Shown here: positions 5,070 through 6,489 of the stretch, in pieces | Layout of the letters: each line of letters starts with the position of its first letter | Numbering within the stretch: the first letter of the stretch is position 1 | Program-made: the position numbers and the translations under genes | NCBI GenBank assembly: GCA_001816835.1 | Contig: MHDB01000041.1 | Span: forward strand, 28,919-35,407 | DNA length: 6,489 nucleotides | Reading direction: 5' to 3' | Source of the DNA: Candidatus Woykebacteria bacterium RIFCSPLOWO2_01_FULL_43_14 | GTDB lineage: Bacteria > Patescibacteriota > Microgenomatia > Woykebacterales > 2-01-FULL-43-14 | The notes under the pieces: model-generated | Databases searched by the model: none | The model's input: the letters and a program-made list of their open reading frames with translations, nothing else | Told to the model about the DNA's origin: nothing

Positions 5070-6365
5070 ATGCGCGTTGACCAACACTACGAGCCTACCT
5101 ATCGTCGAGAAGTTGTAGCACCACTATTGGAAAGTATTAAAAAAGGTTACTGCCATACGGTAGTCTCAGTACGTGGTATGGGACTTGGGCCTTTATTCAA
5201 ATTTCTGCGCTTACATCCTGTTATCAAAGAGTTGGTTTCCCCTGATAATTTTGAGTTTTCGCTTATTAATTTTGATGAAGTATCACCCCTCAACCAAAAA
5301 CAATTTTTAAAAGAGTTCCTTCGCGACTTACGTAGTATCCTTGTCACGAACGCAGTTCAAAAAAATCAGTACATAGAGGTTGAATACGCCCGAGGAATTG
5401 CCAGCGAGGATGAGCATGAAGTTTTATACTCAATAAAAAATTTACTGCAAGTGTCTATGGAAGCAGACATCCGGATCGTTGTCCTTCTTCAGGAGTTTGA
5501 CGAAGTCGCCCGCAGAGATAACACCCTCCTCAACACCCTTTTTACCTTACACCAACTGTTCGACCACCATTTACTCTATATCTTCGGGGTGCACACCTTT
5601 CCTGATCGGTTAAGACTGGGAGAGCCCACTAAGTTTGACTATATTTTTCAGCAATATATCGTCCAGAAACCATTTAGTCTGGAAGGCTTCTTGGGACATT
5701 ATAAAAACCACTTTGCCGAAGATGGCCTACATCTCGATGATTCTCAACTAAAACTAATCCATAGCTACACAGGTGGGTTTGCTTCGTACAACCGCTTCTT
5801 AAGCCCAAGTTTGTCCAATGCAAGTCTAGATACTTTGGAAGAAAGTCTAAAGGAACAAATTCCGAGCCCCCAAATGGCACTCCGGTCTCGGCAGCTCCTA
5901 ATTGATCTGACTATAGATGAGGTTCAAGCATTGCACGCCCTATGTTTGGGCCACAAAGTCCCAGAATCACGTCTGAAAACACTTAAAGAGCTGGGGTTAG
6001 TCATTGATAAAAACGGACTGTTTTCCCCTATTTTTCGCGAACATCTACGTGCGGAATCTCAGATAGGCACCGGTCTTCGCATCGACACGGAAGCTAAAAA
6101 AGTTTTCATTGACGATGTGGAATTGTCTCTTTTTCTTTCACCAATTGAGTTCAAATTTTTGGCCTACCTTTATGAGCACAAAAACACGGTCTGTGATCGG
6201 GAAAAAGTGATTGAATTTGCCTGGGGTGGTCATCCAGAAGGGGTCTCAGATGAGGCAGTTGACCAGCTAGTCTCCCGACTCCGATCCAAACTCCTCGCCC
6301 AGACCGGGCGTGGGGACCTCATTACGACCGTCCGCGGTCACGGCTTCACCCTCAACCAATCATAG
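5070..6365 (+). CDS. Degenerate P-loop ATPase-like protein with C-terminal OmpR/PhoB-type winged helix
   Basis: The product is 431 aa from ATG 5070, chosen because the TATAAT at 5023-5028 overlaps the alternative TTG at 5028 and would leave that codon outside the mRNA. There is no strong Shine-Dalgarno. Residues 12-45 resemble the start of an AAA/STAND-type NTPase (YRREVVAPLL, then VVSVRGMGLGPLFKFL), but the Walker A GK[ST] is replaced by L-G-P. A Walker B-like strand follows at 135-146 (RIVVLLQEFDEV), with Q141 where the first Asp is expected. Residues 277-330 look like the winged helix that often caps such modules. Residues 335-431 form a clear OmpR/PhoB-type DNA-binding domain: LSPIEFKFLAYL (356-367), SDEAVDQLVSRLRSKL (393-408) and LITTVRGHGFTL (417-428). 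It has no receiver domain and no membrane segment. It is probably a cytoplasmic transcription regulator whose sensing module may bind nucleotide poorly or not at all. It is monocistronic in this window. Confidence 0.85.
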   Translation: MRVDQHYEPTYRREVVAPLLESIKKGYCHTVVSVRGMGLGPLFKFLRLHPVIKELVSPDNFEFSLINFDEVSPLNQKQFLKEFLRDLRSILVTNAVQKNQYIEVEYARGIASEDEHEVLYSIKNLLQVSMEADIRIVVLLQEFDEVARRDNTLLNTLFTLHQLFDHHLLYIFGVHTFPDRLRLGEPTKFDYIFQQYIVQKPFSLEGFLGHYKNHFAEDGLHLDDSQLKLIHSYTGGFASYNRFLSPSLSNASLDTLEESLKEQIPSPQMALRSRQLLIDLTIDEVQALHALCLGHKVPESRLKTLKELGLVIDKNGLFSPIFREHLRAESQIGTGLRIDTEAKKVFIDDVELSLFLSPIEFKFLAYLYEHKNTVCDREKVIEFAWGGHPEGVSDEAVDQLVSRLRSKLLAQTGRGDLITTVRGHGFTLNQS

Positions 6366-6399
6366 ATAAACCTATTTTTAAAACAAAGCACCTTAGTAT

Positions 6400-6480
6400 T
6401 CGCCTTGAAACTGGAGGCGACTCTGCTTTAGCAGAGGAAAAACAAAGATAGTCTTGTACAGGGGAAGCTGGAACTGACTA
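6400..6480. repeat. Tandem hairpins downstream of the regulator
   Basis: Three consecutive dyads are visible: TCGCCT (6400-6405) with AGGCGA (6415-6420); CTCTGC (6421-6426) with GCAGAG (6431-6436) around TTTA; and TAGTC (6449-6453) with GACTA (6476-6480). The first two abut directly. None is followed by a T-run on either strand, so they are not ordinary terminators. They could be a structured RNA, the end of a mobile element, or chance. The region is cut by the window edge. Confidence 0.35.
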
Positions 6481-6489
6481 GCACGAAGT

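Overview
The window is bacterial, with short genes, short spacers and many small hairpin terminators. Three features suggest a Candidate Phyla Radiation (Patescibacteria, possibly Microgenomates-like) genome: a bacterial endonuclease Q, a gene that probably gives a leaderless mRNA, and an interspersed 'HSERSEES'-type palindromic repeat inside a gene. This placement is an inference from gene content; there is no rRNA or other phylogenetic marker here. I see no tRNA, rRNA, CRISPR array or transposase gene.

Layout. (1) Positions 1-389 hold the 3' part of an unrecognised gene, closed by a strong terminator. (2) Positions 505-861 hold a small unrecognised protein with its own -10 box and a very strong Shine-Dalgarno. 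It converges on the next gene across a shared hairpin. (3) Positions 900-3545 on the minus strand hold the centrepiece, an endonuclease Q (EndoQ, a PHP-domain DNA-repair nuclease). It is interrupted by a 406-residue LAGLIDADG intein placed immediately after a predicted catalytic metal-binding histidine. The same gene carries an in-frame palindromic repeat of about 89 bp that encodes a 30-residue insert, and it ends in QLTLI, which resembles a sliding-clamp-binding peptide. (4) Positions 3632-3964 hold a divergently transcribed two-helix membrane protein. (5) Positions 4068-4592 hold a zinc-ribbon Nudix hydrolase with an extended -10 box so close to its ATG that the mRNA is probably leaderless. 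(6) Positions 4593-5069 hold no convincing gene, but they contain a nested inverted-repeat element and a promoter. (7) Positions 5070-6365 hold a regulator with a degenerate P-loop ATPase-like module and a C-terminal OmpR/PhoB-type winged helix. (8) Positions 6366-6489 hold tandem hairpins of unknown nature.

The genes do not form one obvious pathway. EndoQ (cleavage at deaminated bases and abasic sites) and the Nudix protein (hydrolysis of nucleoside-diphosphate derivatives) both fit loosely with nucleotide or DNA housekeeping, but each is a separate transcription unit. The most coherent regulatory story concerns the last gene. Its promoter carries 7-bp repeats in strict 11-bp phase, the layout used by OmpR/PhoB-family proteins, and the gene encodes such a DNA-binding domain, so autoregulation is a natural hypothesis.
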